A stretch of DNA of 64,000 nt from Propionibacteriaceae bacterium (GTDB lineage: Bacteria; Actinomycetota; Actinomycetes; Propionibacteriales; Propionibacteriaceae): contig JAOPXN010000080.1 in NCBI GenBank assembly GCA_025965155.1, positions 1 through 64,000 of the forward strand, written 5' to 3'. Made by a program: the position numbers and the translations under genes. The notes beneath the pieces are model-generated. The model saw nothing but the letters and a program-made list of their open reading frames with translations. It had not been told where the DNA came from and made no database searches. Below, piece by piece: positions 51,257 to 61,800 of this stretch (the stretch's first letter is position 1; each line of letters opens with the position of its first letter).

Positions 51257-52966
51257 TTGACTTACATCAACCGCAAAGGCGAAACCCTGAGTAACGAAAG
51301 CACGGACGCGGCAGTGCCCACGTCCGACTCCCCCGAGAACCTCCGGTCCGATCCGGCTACGGCGACCGAGGCGGGGCCGACAACGGCATCCGATGCCGAC
51401 GAAGCGACCACGTCCGCTCCTGACGAGGTCAGCAACTCCGGTGCTGACGCTGACCTGGCCACCCCAGAGCCGGTTCTCCAGCAGACGTTCGCCGACCTCG
51501 GCGTGATGCCCGACATCTCCGAGGCGCTGGCCGAGGTCGGGATCGTACATCCGTTCCCGATCCAGTCGATGGCCATCCCGATTGCCCTGGTGGGTACGGA
51601 CATGATCGGCCAGGCCCGTACCGGCACCGGCAAGACCCTCGCCTTCGGTGTGACCCTGCTGCAGCGCATCGTCGCTCCCGGTGATCCCGACTACGCCCAG
51701 ATGGCCAAGCCCGGCGCACCTCAGGCGCTGGTGGTGGCTCCGACCCGTGAGCTGGCCAGCCAGGTGAGCAAGGACATCGCCATCGCGGCGAGCCGGCGTG
51801 GCGCCCGCGTCCTCACCGTGTACGGCGGCGTCGGCTACGACACCCAGCTCGATGCCCTGAAGGAGGGTGTCGACGTCGTCGTCGGTACCCCGGGCCGGCT
51901 GCTGGACATCGCCGACCGGGGCGCGCTTGACCTGAGCCACATCAAGGTCCTGGTGCTCGACGAGGCTGACGAGATGCTGGACCTGGGCTTCCTGCCCGAC
52001 GTCGAGCGCATCCTCGCCAAGACCCCCGAGCTGCGCCAGACGATGCTCTTCTCGGCCACCATGCCGAGCGCAATTGTCACCATGGCCAGGCGTCACCTCC
52101 GGCACCCGGTGAACATCCGGGCCGAGTCCGCACAGGAGACGACCACGGTGCCGGCCACGGCCCAGTTCGTCTACCAGGCGCACGACCTGGACAAGCCTGA
52201 GGTGGTTGCCCGGATCCTGCAGGCCGAGAACCGCAACCGCGCGATGATCTTCTGCCGGACCAAGCGGAGCGCCCAGCGGGTCTCCGACGACCTGGCGGAG
52301 CGCGGCTTCGCGGCAGCGTCGATCCACGGTGACCTGTCCCAGATCCTCCGCGAGAAGGCACTGAAGAAGTTCCGCTCCGGCAGCGTGGACGTCCTGGTCG
52401 CCACCGACGTCGCCGCCCGCGGCATCGATGTCGAGGGCGTCACGCACGTCATCAACTACGAATGCCCCGAGGACGACAAGACCTACGTGCACCGGATCGG
52501 CCGCACCGGGCGCGCCGGAGCCTCCGGAATCGCCATCACCTTCGTCGACTGGGCCGACCAGACCCGGTGGAAGGTGATCAACAACACCCTGGGTCTGCCC
52601 TTCCCCGAGCCGCAGGAGACCTACTCCACCTCGGCGCACCTGTATCACGACCTCGGCATCGAGCCGGGCACCACCGGTCGGATCGCGCCACCGAAGGAGC
52701 AGCCGAGCGAGGCTCCTCGGGAACGGAAGGCGAGCGCCCCGCGGCCCAAGCGCGAGCGCAGCCGCCGGCGTACCCACAACGGCGTCCCCGTCGATGCACC
52801 CGCGGAGGCCTCGGCCGGGTCCGAGCCGGCTGCTGAGGCAGCCGCCGGAGAGCAGCCGTCCGGCGAGGGAGCTCCGGTACGCAAGCGTCGCCGCCGTCGC
52901 CGTACGTCGGGATCGGCCGACCTGGCAGCCAACTCCTCCAGCGGCCAGACCGCCTCGGGCGAGTAG
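51257..52966 (+). CDS. rhlE: DEAD-box RNA helicase, RhlE/CsdA-like
   Basis: A 569-residue protein with an acidic N-terminus and the full DEAD-box core. FADLGVMP with PFPIQSMAIP is the Q motif, followed by ARTGTGKT, PTRELASQV, VLDEADEM, FSATMPS, and later TDVAARGIDVEGV and HRIGRTGRAG. The last ~100 residues are Arg/Pro/Ala rich and basic, as in cold-shock helicases, and likely bind RNA. The TTG at 51257, with AGGTGA a few bases before, is the best start visible. TAGACT at 51171 may be the -10, giving a leader of about 80 nt. Confidence 0.92.
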   Translation: MTYINRKGETLSNESTDAAVPTSDSPENLRSDPATATEAGPTTASDADEATTSAPDEVSNSGADADLATPEPVLQQTFADLGVMPDISEALAEVGIVHPFPIQSMAIPIALVGTDMIGQARTGTGKTLAFGVTLLQRIVAPGDPDYAQMAKPGAPQALVVAPTRELASQVSKDIAIAASRRGARVLTVYGGVGYDTQLDALKEGVDVVVGTPGRLLDIADRGALDLSHIKVLVLDEADEMLDLGFLPDVERILAKTPELRQTMLFSATMPSAIVTMARRHLRHPVNIRAESAQETTTVPATAQFVYQAHDLDKPEVVARILQAENRNRAMIFCRTKRSAQRVSDDLAERGFAAASIHGDLSQILREKALKKFRSGSVDVLVATDVAARGIDVEGVTHVINYECPEDDKTYVHRIGRTGRAGASGIAITFVDWADQTRWKVINNTLGLPFPEPQETYSTSAHLYHDLGIEPGTTGRIAPPKEQPSEAPRERKASAPRPKRERSRRRTHNGVPVDAPAEASAGSEPAAEAAAGEQPSGEGAPVRKRRRRRRTSGSADLAANSSSGQTASGE

Positions 52967-53023
52967 CCGGTCCCGGGTCGGCTGGTACCGCGCCGGCCCG
53001 GTCCTTGCAGCTAGGTTTAGGCC

Positions 53024-54676
53024 ATGAGCCCCGATCGGTCCGAACCCGTCGCTGCCGACCTGTCCGAAGCGGTGGGCTCCACGTCGGTGCCTCTGCTGGA
53101 GGAGACCATCGGCGCGAACCTGGCGCGGACGGTCGCCACCTTCTCCGATCGCGAGGCGCTGGTCGAGTGTGCCACCGGGCGACGGTGGACCTATGCAGAG
53201 CTGGACGCCGACATCGATCTGGTGGCTCGCGGTCTGATCGCCGCAGGGGTCCGCACCGGTGACCGGGTGGGGATCTGGTCGCCCAACTGTGCCGAGTGGA
53301 CGCTGGTGCAGTACGCGACCGCGAAGCTGGGCATCATCTTGGTCAACATCAACCCTGCGTACCGCACTCATGAGCTGGCCTATGCGTTGAACCAGTCCGA
53401 GGTGTCGCTGCTGATCAGTGCCACCTCGTTCAAGGGCAGCGACTACAAGGAGATGGTGGAGGCGGTCCGGGACCAGTGCCCTGCTTTGAAGCAGCTGGTG
53501 TTCATCGGCGACCGCAGCTGGCAGCAGCTGCTGCAGGATGCGGCGTCGGTGCCGGCCGATTCGGTCGCGGCCGTTGCCGCCGAGCTGTCCCCGTCCGATC
53601 CGATCAACATCCAGTACACGTCGGGTACCACCGGATATCCCAAAGGCGCGACGCTGAGCCATACCAACATCTTAAACAACGGGTTCTTCGTCACCGAGAC
53701 CATCGGTTTCACCGAACGCGACCGGCTGGTGGTGCCGGTGCCGTTCTATCACTGCTTCGGGATGGTCATGGCCAACCTCGGCTGCACCACGCACGGTGCG
53801 ACCATGATCATTCCGGGTCCCGCGTTCGACCCGGCCGCCACGTTGCAAGCCGTCCAGGACGAGCGCGCCACCGCGCTCTATGGCGTACCCACCATGTTCA
53901 TTGCCGAGCAGAACCTGGAGAACTTCGCCGACTACGACCTCTCCAGTCTGCGGACCGGGATCATGGCCGGATCTCCGTGTCCGGTGGAGGTGATGCGCCG
54001 GTGCATGGACGAGATGGGGATGAGCGAGGTGTCCATCGCGTACGGCATGACCGAGACGTCGCCCGTGTCGACCCAGACCCTCGCCGGGGACACGGTGGAA
54101 CGTCGGACCGCAACGGTGGGTCAGGTGCATCCGCACGTGCAGGTCAAGATCATCGACCCGGAGACCGGCGCCACGCTGCCCCGCAACCAGACCGGAGAGT
54201 TCTGTACCCGTGGCTATTCGGTCATGATCGGATACTGGCAGGATCCGGAGAAGACCGTCGAGGCGATCGACGGGGATGGCTGGATGCACACCGGCGATCT
54301 GGCGGTGATGCGGCCCGACGGCTACTGCAACATCGTCGGGCGGATCAAGGACATGGTGATCCGCGGCGGCGAGAATATCTATCCGCGGGAGGTCGAGGAG
54401 TTCCTCTACACCCATCCCGACATCGCCGACGTCCAGGTCGTCGGAGTACCAGACGAACGCTACGGCGAGGAGCTGTGTGCCTGGATCAAGATCAAGAAGG
54501 GCGGCTCGCCGTTGGAGGCCGACGCTGTCCGCGAGTTCTGCCGGGGCAGGCTGGCGCACTACAAGATCCCGCGCTACGTGATCATGGTGGACGACTTCCC
54601 GATGACTGTGACCGGCAAGGTCCGCAAGGTGGAGATGAGGGCTACGTCGGTCGACGTTCTCGGTCTGACCGGCTGA
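53024..54676 (+). CDS. AMP-forming acyl-CoA synthetase (FadD-type)
   Basis: A 550-residue ANL-superfamily ligase. Motifs are [12 protein letters not shown] (ATP-binding loop), [36 protein letters not shown] and the C-terminal lysine of [13 protein letters not shown]. It activates a carboxylate, probably a medium to long-chain fatty acid, as acyl-AMP then acyl-CoA (FadD35-like). It is the only lipid gene in the neighbourhood. Its stop codon is one end of a palindrome shared with the convergent parA gene. Confidence 0.9.
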   Translation: MSPDRSEPVAADLSEAVGSTSVPLLEETIGANLARTVATFSDREALVECATGRRWTYAELDADIDLVARGLIAAGVRTGDRVGIWSPNCAEWTLVQYATAKLGIILVNINPAYRTHELAYALNQSEVSLLISATSFKGSDYKEMVEAVRDQCPALKQLVFIGDRSWQQLLQDAASVPADSVAAVAAELSPSDPINIQYTSGTTGYPKGATLSHTNILNNGFFVTETIGFTERDRLVVPVPFYHCFGMVMANLGCTTHGATMIIPGPAFDPAATLQAVQDERATALYGVPTMFIAEQNLENFADYDLSSLRTGIMAGSPCPVEVMRRCMDEMGMSEVSIAYGMTETSPVSTQTLAGDTVERRTATVGQVHPHVQVKIIDPETGATLPRNQTGEFCTRGYSVMIGYWQDPEKTVEAIDGDGWMHTGDLAVMRPDGYCNIVGRIKDMVIRGGENIYPREVEEFLYTHPDIADVQVVGVPDERYGEELCAWIKIKKGGSPLEADAVREFCRGRLAHYKIPRYVIMVDDFPMTVTGKVRKVEMRATSVDVLGLTG

Positions 54677-54688
54677 GGCGCCGCCTCA
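54674..54688. terminator. palindrome formed by two convergent stop codons
   Basis: TGAGGC-GCC-GCCTCA. The first three bases are the stop of the acyl-CoA synthetase; the last three, read on the other strand, are the stop of parA. The 6-bp stem is short, so it may end transcription only weakly. Confidence 0.45.
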
Positions 54689-55507
54689 GACTTCGCGCAG
54701 ACCAGCGATGTCAAGCAGGTTCTCGGCCACTTCACGGTACGCGGCGGCACCCTTGGACGATCGCGAGGTAGCCAGGATCGAACGTCCGGCCGCCGGTGCC
54801 TCCGCGAACCGAACCGACTTCGGGATCACTGGTTCGATCACCGCGACACCATAATCGGCGCCGATCCTGTCCAGCACCAACCGGGAGTGGGTGGTGCGCG
54901 CATCGAACAGCGTCGGCAGAACTCCCAGCACGCTCAGTCGACGGTTCGTCATCTTCTTCACGTCGTGGATGGTGTCCAGCAGCTGCCCCACGCCGCGATG
55001 GCTCAACGTCTCACACTGCAACGGAATCAGCACGCCGTTGGCGGCGGTCAGGGCCACAGTGGTCAAGATGCCCAACGACGGTGGGCAGTCCAGCAAGATC
55101 ACGTCGTAGCGCTTCAACAACGGGGCCAGCGCCTTCTTCAGCAGCTGTTCCCGTCCGGTCCGCGTCAACAGCAGCTGCTCCGCCGTGGCGAGCTCGATCG
55201 TCGCCGGCACCAGGTCGGGCCCGTCTTCGGTGGAGATCACCACGTCGGCAGGGTCGGCATCCTGCAGCAGGAGCTGATGGATCGAGGACTCGATCGTCTC
55301 CGGGTCGTAGCCGAGCGAGAAGGTCAGACAAGCCTGCGGATCCAGGTCGACCAGCAGCACCCGCTGCCCGGCCTCCGCCAGGGCGGCCCCGACCGAGGCG
55401 ACGGTAGTGGTCTTGGCCACCCCACCCTTCTGGTTGGCAACGGCGATCACGTACGCCTTCGCGGCGCGTGGCCGGGTGCTTTTGCCGGGCTCGAGGGTGG
55501 TGGACAT
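54686..55507 (-). CDS. orphan ParA/Soj-family ATPase
   Basis: A 273-residue ParA ATPase with the deviant Walker A NQKGGVAKTTT near 27, LLVDLDPQACLTFSLGYD, LLDCPPSLGILT, and a C-terminal ParA fold. It resembles Rv3213c, the second ParA-like protein of mycobacteria, encoded without a parB. The cargo is unknown; partition of chromosome regions, carboxysome-like bodies or polar proteins are all possible for orphan ParAs. The ATG at 55507 gives the usual short N-terminus. Confidence 0.9.
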   Translation of the reverse strand: MSTTLEPGKSTRPRAAKAYVIAVANQKGGVAKTTTVASVGAALAEAGQRVLLVDLDPQACLTFSLGYDPETIESSIHQLLLQDADPADVVISTEDGPDLVPATIELATAEQLLLTRTGREQLLKKALAPLLKRYDVILLDCPPSLGILTTVALTAANGVLIPLQCETLSHRGVGQLLDTIHDVKKMTNRRLSVLGVLPTLFDARTTHSRLVLDRIGADYGVAVIEPVIPKSVRFAEAPAAGRSILATSRSSKGAAAYREVAENLLDIAGLREV

Positions 55508-55597
55508 CGATACCCATTCTGCCGGACGGCTCGGTCGTCGGGGCCATCGGCCGATGCGGTAGCTTCGGTGCCACATGCGGGTCGTAGATTGACCCGC

Positions 55598-56452
55598 ATG
55601 GTTCAGTCCCGCAGTGCCACCCGTCCGAGCGAGATCGTCTCGGAGCAGTTCTCCCTTCCCGGCCGTGGGGTGCAGATCGCGCTGGATCGGGTCGTCGCGG
55701 ACAACCCTGTCGGAAGCGTGCTGCTGGTTCACGGATACACCGGCAGCAAGGAGGACTTCTCCCCGGTGCTCCCGCTGTTTGCCCAGGCCGGTTACTCCGC
55801 GTATGCGTTCGACCAGCGAGGTCAGTACGAGAGCAAGGCGGAGGGTCCGTTCTCGCTGGACTCCTGGGCCGACGACGTGGCGGCCCTGGCACAGAACCTG
55901 CCCGGCCACCAGCCGGACAGCCCGCTCCATCTGGTCGGCCACAGCCTGGGTGGTCTGGTGGTGACCCGGGCCGGTATTCGGTCAGCCGACCTGTGGAGCT
56001 CCATCACGCTGCTCTGCTCGGGGCCGGGGGGCCACGGTGAGGCTGCAGGGCTGCGGCTGATGATCGAGGCGCTGGCCCAGTACGACCTCGCCGAGGTGCA
56101 TCGACGCAAGCGGCTGGTAGAGCTGGCCGACGGATCGGTCATCGGCGAGCCTGACGCGGAAGCGTTCCTGCAGCATCGGTTCGTCTCGGGCAACGCTGAG
56201 GCCCTGTCCCAGATGTCAACGGTCCTGATCGAGACCCCGGACCAGATCGACGCCTTGCGCGCAACCGAGGTTCCGGTGCACGTCGTCTACGGTGAGCGTG
56301 ATGCGGCCTGGCCTCAGGAGCTCCAGGACGAGATGGCGCGGAGGCTGGGCACTGCCTCGGTGGTCATTCCGGACGCAGATCACTCACCGGCGATCGAGCA
56401 GCCGTGGTCGACTGTGGAGGCGCTGGTTTCCCTGTTCGCCGCCGGCCGCTGA
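55598..56452 (+). CDS. alpha/beta hydrolase, monoacylglycerol lipase-like
   Basis: A 284-residue hydrolase. The oxyanion region is LLVHGYTGSKEDF, the nucleophile elbow is VGHSLGGL (Ser near 105), the acid Asp is in YGERDAAW and the His in DADHSPAI. The cap is small. It resembles monoacylglycerol lipases and peroxidase-like alpha/beta proteins of actinobacteria; the substrate is not clear. No signal peptide. It is divergent from parA (about 90 bp) and convergent with the CHAD gene, 26 nt away. Confidence 0.86.
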   Translation: MVQSRSATRPSEIVSEQFSLPGRGVQIALDRVVADNPVGSVLLVHGYTGSKEDFSPVLPLFAQAGYSAYAFDQRGQYESKAEGPFSLDSWADDVAALAQNLPGHQPDSPLHLVGHSLGGLVVTRAGIRSADLWSSITLLCSGPGGHGEAAGLRLMIEALAQYDLAEVHRRKRLVELADGSVIGEPDAEAFLQHRFVSGNAEALSQMSTVLIETPDQIDALRATEVPVHVVYGERDAAWPQELQDEMARRLGTASVVIPDADHSPAIEQPWSTVEALVSLFAAGR

Positions 56453-56478
56453 CCTACCGGGTCGCTCAGGTACTCCGC

Positions 56479-57915
56479 CTAAGCGCCCAGCCGCTGCGCC
56501 AACTTCTTGCGCACCCTCGCAATCCGGGTCGCCTCGTGTGCGGCGAGCAGCCCGTAGGTGTAGCCGTTATGCCCCGGGGTGCTGCCGGCCTCGGCGCCGA
56601 GCCGTCGCAGCAACTCAGCGCTCACGGTGGCGTCTTGATGCTCCCCCAGCAAGGTCTGCATCTTCTTGGCCCGCTTGCCCGCCTTAGCCGCCTTGTTGCC
56701 GAGTGCCGGCTCGGTCAGCTCGGAGGAGTAGCGAAGCCGCTTGGCCGCCTTTCGGGCGCGGTGTAACGAGGACGGATGACCTTCCAGGGCGCTGCCCAAC
56801 CGGCGGTGGAAGGTGCGGCGGGCACGCTTGAGGTGCTGCGCGGCCGCGGGAACTGACTCCACGTACGCCGCGGAGCGCGGAGCTGCCGATCGCCACCAGT
56901 GCAAGGTGTCCAGCAACCGCAGGTAGCGCTCATCGTTCAGCGCCTCCGCGACCTTCTCCATGCCGGCGGCACGCTGCTGGGCCAGCGTGCCCCGGATGTG
57001 GGTGGCCACCGGCCCCAGTACGTCCTCGGCCGGCAGTGCAGCCAACTGCGACTCCAGTCGGGCGCTCATCACCTCGGCGTCTCGCACCTCACCGAGGACT
57101 AGGGCGATCCAGCGAAGCTCGCCATCCAGCGCCTCCGCCTGTGCGGCATCGAAGAGGTCCCGGAAGACCCGTAGCGTGCTGCGCAGCCTCCGGAGCGCGA
57201 CCCGCGTTGGGTGAATCACGAGTTGTCCGGTCCGCAAGCCCACGTCCCCGCGGATAATCGCCTCGACCTGCTCGGCCACATAGGCCTGGACCAGACCGCC
57301 GATCTGATGCAGATCGGGCTCGTTCTCGGCGATCGCGCCGAGGGAAAGCAGCGTGTCGAGGTGGGAGGAGGAGGAGTCGGTGGCTCCCGCCTCCCGGAGC
57401 CTGTCACCAAGGGCGGCCAGCGCATCGCTGCTGTCGGGGCCGCCGACCAGTTCGATCGTCCGCCAGCCGACTATGGTCGACTCGATCCCCATGGTGGCGG
57501 CATCAAGAGTGCAGTCGACCAACTCCAGATCCGTTGCCCCGGTTGTGGACGGAATGCGGTACGAGGTGGCGGTGCGGGTGACCGTCAAAACCGGCTGCAG
57601 CGGCTGACCCCGCCGGACGCCGGTAAGCGCGTCGTTAATGGCGTCCGGAACGGTCGGCCCCGCAGCAGCGGCCATGGCCGGCGTCGCAGTGCCGGCGTCA
57701 AGGAGCCATCCGGCCGTGGAGTCGCCGTCTCGACCTGACAACGTCATGCCCAGCCGATGAAGATCTTTTTCCGCCGTGTCGTAGTAGGTGGTCTCAGACT
57801 TGGTCGTGACCGTGTCGGGCCGCGGGTGCCCGCCGGCTGAAGCATCCAGGTCGGGTAGCGCAAAGCCCGGTTCGACATTGAAGGAGGCGGTCACTGGGTC
57901 CGGCGTGGTGTTCAT
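56479..57915 (-). CDS. CHAD domain protein with degenerate CYTH domain
   Basis: A 478-residue protein. The N-terminal ~190 residues align with CYTH triphosphate-tunnel domains (NVEPGFALPDLDAS, YYDTAEKDLHRLGMTL), but the catalytic ExExK is replaced (TASFN) and the later Arg/Lys pair is lost (WLLDAG), so it is probably inactive. The CHAD domain (about 210-475) has VHPTRVALRRLRSTLRVF-type helices and HRARKAAKRLRYSSEL, the basic patch that binds polyphosphate. CHAD proteins target polyphosphate granules. Confidence 0.88.
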   Translation of the reverse strand: MNTTPDPVTASFNVEPGFALPDLDASAGGHPRPDTVTTKSETTYYDTAEKDLHRLGMTLSGRDGDSTAGWLLDAGTATPAMAAAAGPTVPDAINDALTGVRRGQPLQPVLTVTRTATSYRIPSTTGATDLELVDCTLDAATMGIESTIVGWRTIELVGGPDSSDALAALGDRLREAGATDSSSSHLDTLLSLGAIAENEPDLHQIGGLVQAYVAEQVEAIIRGDVGLRTGQLVIHPTRVALRRLRSTLRVFRDLFDAAQAEALDGELRWIALVLGEVRDAEVMSARLESQLAALPAEDVLGPVATHIRGTLAQQRAAGMEKVAEALNDERYLRLLDTLHWWRSAAPRSAAYVESVPAAAQHLKRARRTFHRRLGSALEGHPSSLHRARKAAKRLRYSSELTEPALGNKAAKAGKRAKKMQTLLGEHQDATVSAELLRRLGAEAGSTPGHNGYTYGLLAAHEATRIARVRKKLAQRLGA

Positions 57916-57990
57916 CGGACCATTCTCCCAGGCGACCGGTAACGGGGGCTAGCAGCGTGCGGTCGCCGCACAGCGGTCTGCTGCCGTGGC

Positions 57991-58842
57991 TCAGCCGAGA
58001 CTGTGAGAGGTCCTCAGACGTCGCTCCAACTCGGCGAAGACGGCAGGATCGGTGGTGTTGCAGCCAAGATCATGGTCTTTCTTGCCAGTGCCGTGGTAGT
58101 CGCTCGACCCGGTCATCAGCACCCCGAGCCTGCCCCCCAGCTGACGCAGCTCGGCGCGGGTGTCGGCATCGTGATCTTGGTGGTCGACCTCGAACCCATC
58201 GAGATGGTTGGCCTGGACCAGCTCCTCCAGCACCTCGGGCGGCAGCACTCGGCGCCGGCCACGGCCCCAAGGATGCGCCACCACAGCGATCCCACCGGCA
58301 CCATGCACCAGCTCGATCCCGCGGGCGACGTCGATGGCGTAGCGGTGCACGTGCGCGGGCCCGCCGTCGGCAAGGAACAGGTCGAACGCCTCGGTCCGGT
58401 CCCGTACATGCCCGGCAGCGACCAGCGCGTCGGCGATGTGTGGGCGGCCCACGGACGGGCTGTCGCCGACGAACCTCATCACCTCCGCCTCGGAGACCGG
58501 GACGCCTAGCTCGAGGAGCTTCTGCAGCACCGGCGTCAGCCGGTCGGTGCGGCCGGTCCGGACCCTGGTCATCTCGGCGGCCAGTGCAACGTCGCCGGGG
58601 TCCGCGCCGTACGCCAGCAGGTGGACGCTTTGACCGCCGCGTGAGCAGGACACCTCGATACCGCTGACCACCCGGACACCGGCCCGCTCCCCCGCTGCCT
58701 CGGCTTCGGCCACGCCGTCGAAGGTGTCATGGTCGGTCAACGCCACGACATCCAACCCCGCGCGGGCCGCCTCGCTCACCAGCTCGGTCGGTGTGTCCGT
58801 CCCGTCGGACACACGTGAGTGGGTGTGGAGATCGATGCGCAT
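57991..58842 (-). CDS. PHP domain phosphoesterase (YciV/TrpH-like)
   Basis: A 283-residue PHP protein beginning MRIDLHTHSRVSDGT. Metal-ligand motifs are all present: DLHTHSRVSDGT, ALTDHDT, SGIEVSC, VVAHPWG and GSSDYHG. YciV/RnaAM relatives are 5'-3' exonucleases acting on short RNAs and pAp-like nucleotides; others act on histidinol phosphate. The ATG at 58842 gives the canonical start. About 56 bp separate it from the glutamate dehydrogenase, same strand, so they may be co-transcribed. Confidence 0.88.
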   Translation of the reverse strand: MRIDLHTHSRVSDGTDTPTELVSEAARAGLDVVALTDHDTFDGVAEAEAAGERAGVRVVSGIEVSCSRGGQSVHLLAYGADPGDVALAAEMTRVRTGRTDRLTPVLQKLLELGVPVSEAEVMRFVGDSPSVGRPHIADALVAAGHVRDRTEAFDLFLADGGPAHVHRYAIDVARGIELVHGAGGIAVVAHPWGRGRRRVLPPEVLEELVQANHLDGFEVDHQDHDADTRAELRQLGGRLGVLMTGSSDYHGTGKKDHDLGCNTTDPAVFAELERRLRTSHSLG

Positions 58843-58898
58843 GGTCAAGAACTTACTATCCCGCCGCACCGGACTCGATCTCTGGGACTCGCCCCGGC

Positions 58899-61800
58899 TC
58901 ACTCCTCAGTCGGCAGCAGCGCCCGGACGGTCCTGAGCCCGACCGAGACGCGGGCGAGGTCGGGCTTGCCGGCGCAGATCGACTCAAGAGTGGAGACCTC
59001 GGCGGCCACCGCCGGAGTGGAGTCGAACCACCGGCTGACCAGATCCTCCGCCTGCTCGCTGCCCTCGCCGGGCTCCAGCACCTCGGCTGTCAGCCGCGCA
59101 TGCACCGCATGCAGGTCGTCCCGCAACGCGGCCCGTGCCATCGTCTGCCAGCGGTCATCCCGCGGCAGCTCGACGATGCGGCCCAGCAGCCGGTCCAGGC
59201 CCAGCCGCTCTGCCAGCGCGAAATGGACCCGGGCGACCCGGAGGATGTCGATGTCGTCGCGGCGGGCGGTCTGCACGATGCTGAGCGCGGCGTACGCCGT
59301 CGGCAGCGCGGCAATCGTCGACGCCGTCCGTTCGTCCACTCCCGCGTCCCGGTACCGGCGGAGACGGGCCTGGTACGCGTCCGCCTCTCGTCCCTTGACG
59401 AGCTCGGGGATCCGCTGGAGTACCTGCTGGGCGCCGTCGGCCAGCTGGTCGACCGCGGCACCGATGTCGACCGGCCGCCTGCGGTTGTTGATCAGCCAGC
59501 GGGTCGCCCGCTCCACCAGGGTGCGGACCTCCATCCGCAGCTTGGTCTGCACTCTCGCGTCGACGACGTGGTCGAGCTCGCGGATCCGGGCTTCGTGCTC
59601 GTCCGCGTTGAAGATCGCACGGGCCGCCATCTGCGACCTGATCACCTCCGCAGCAGTAGCACCGGTCTCGGCTGACAACCGGTGGAAGGCGGTGATGCCT
59701 GAGGTGTTCACGAAGCGGTTGATGGCTACGGTGGTGATGATCTCGCGGTGCAGCCGGTGCTCCGGCATCTGGTCGGCATAGCGTTCCCGCAGCGGCTGCG
59801 GGAAGTAGCTGATCAACAGCTCCGCCAGATAGGGATCATCGGGCAGGTCGGAGGAGAGCACCTCCCGCTCGAGCGCGATCTTGGTGTAGGCAAGCAGCGT
59901 GGACAGCTCCGGCGAGGTCAGCCCGCTCTTGTTGGTTCGGCGCGCACTGAGCTGCTCCTGTGACGGCAGGAACTCGATCGACCGGTCCAGGATTCCCTTG
60001 TCCTCAAGGCGCTCCATCCAGTCCTCGTGCACACCCGCCATGGAGTAGGCCTGGAACTCGCTGTTCGCCAGAGCCAGGTTCTGGTTGTAGTTGTTCTGCA
60101 GTACCTGGGCCCCGACCTCCTCGGTCATGGACGCCAGCAGGCTGTCTCGCTCGGACAGGTCGAGCCGACCGGCGGCTATTTCCGAGGCCAGCAAGATCTT
60201 GATGTTCACCTCGTGGTCGGAGGTGTCCACGCCCGCAGAGTTGTCGATGAAGTCGGTATTGATCCTGCCGCCCTCGGTCGCGTACTCGATCCGGCCGAGC
60301 TGGGTCAGCCCGAGGTTGCCGCCCTCGCCGACGGCTCTGGCTCGCAGATCCTTACCGTCGACCCGCAGCACGTCGTTGGCCTTGTCACCCACCTGTGCGT
60401 TGGTTTCAGTGCTGGCCTTGACGTAGGTGCCGATGCCACCGTTCCAGAGCAGGTCGACCGGCGCCACCAAAGCGGCGGAGATGAGCTCTGTCGGAGTCAT
60501 CGACTCGACTCCGTCCTCAATCCCCAGGGCTGTCCGCATCTGTGGGGTGATCTTGATCGCCTTGAGGTCCCGCGCGAACACTCCACCACCGGCGGAGATC
60601 AGGGACCGGTCGTAGTCGGCCCAGCTCGACCTGGGTAGTGCGAACAGACGGGCCCGCTCGTTCCAGCTGGCCTCCGGGTCCGGATCGGGGTCGATGAAGA
60701 TGTGCCGGTGGTCGAACGCGGCGACCAGCTGGATGTGTCGGCTCAGCAGCATCCCATTGCCAAACACGTCACCGCTCATGTCGCCGATCCCGACGCAGGT
60801 GAAGTCGGTGGTCTGGGTGTCGACGCCCATCTCCCGGAAGTGCCGCCGGACCGACTCCCAGGCACCCCGCGCGGTGATGCCCATCCCCTTGTGGTCATAA
60901 CCTGCCGACCCGCCGGACGCGAACGCGTCCCCCAGCCAGAACCCTGCCTCGGTGGAGATCGCGTTGGCGATGTCGGAGAAGGTGGCGGTGCCCTTGTCGG
61001 CGGCCACCACCAGGTACGGGTCGTCGTCGTCGTACCGGACCACGTCACTCGGCGGGACGACCTCTTGCTTGACGATGTTGTCCGTCACGTCGAGCAGGCT
61101 GGTGATGAACAAGCGGTAGCAGGCGACGCCTTCGGCCAGCCACGCATCGCGGTCCCGGCTTGGGTCGGGTAGCCGTTTGCAGTAGAACCCGCCCTTGGCG
61201 CCGACCGGGACGATCACCGTGTTCTTCACCATCTGCGCCTTGACCAGGCCGAGCACCTCGGTCCGGAAGTCCTCGGCACGGTCGGACCAGCGCAGGCCTC
61301 CCCTGGCCACGGATCCGAACCGCAGATGCACCCCTTCGACGCGTGGCGAGTAGACGAACATCTCGTACGCTGGCCGAGGTTCAGGTAGGTCCGGGATGGC
61401 GCGGGGCAGCAGCTTCATCGTGATGGCCTGCCTTGCCGGCTGGAACGCGTTCGTCCGAACGATCGCCGCGACGACCGCGAGGTAGGACCGGACGATCCGG
61501 TCATGATCAAGGCTGGCCACGTCGTTCAGGGCGGTCATGATCTGCTCGACGACAGCGTCGGCGCGAGCGGTCCGCTCATCGAGGTCGATCGAGAGCGCCG
61601 GATCGAAGCGGGTCTCGAACAGGGTGATCAGCTTCCGGGCGATGTCGACGTTGCCGGACAGCGCTTGGGCGATGTAGGTCTGGCTGTAGGTCGAGCCCGC
61701 CTGCCGCAGGTAGCGTCCGATCGCCCGCAGGACTGCTACCTGGCGCCAGGTCAGATCGGCGCCCATGACCAAGGCGTTGAATGCGTCGGGCTCGCTGAGG

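Noticed and set aside
51245-53662. Minus-strand open frame of 805 codons
   Set aside because: It runs against the DEAD-box helicase and the start of the acyl-CoA synthetase, both with full motif sets; it has no motifs itself.
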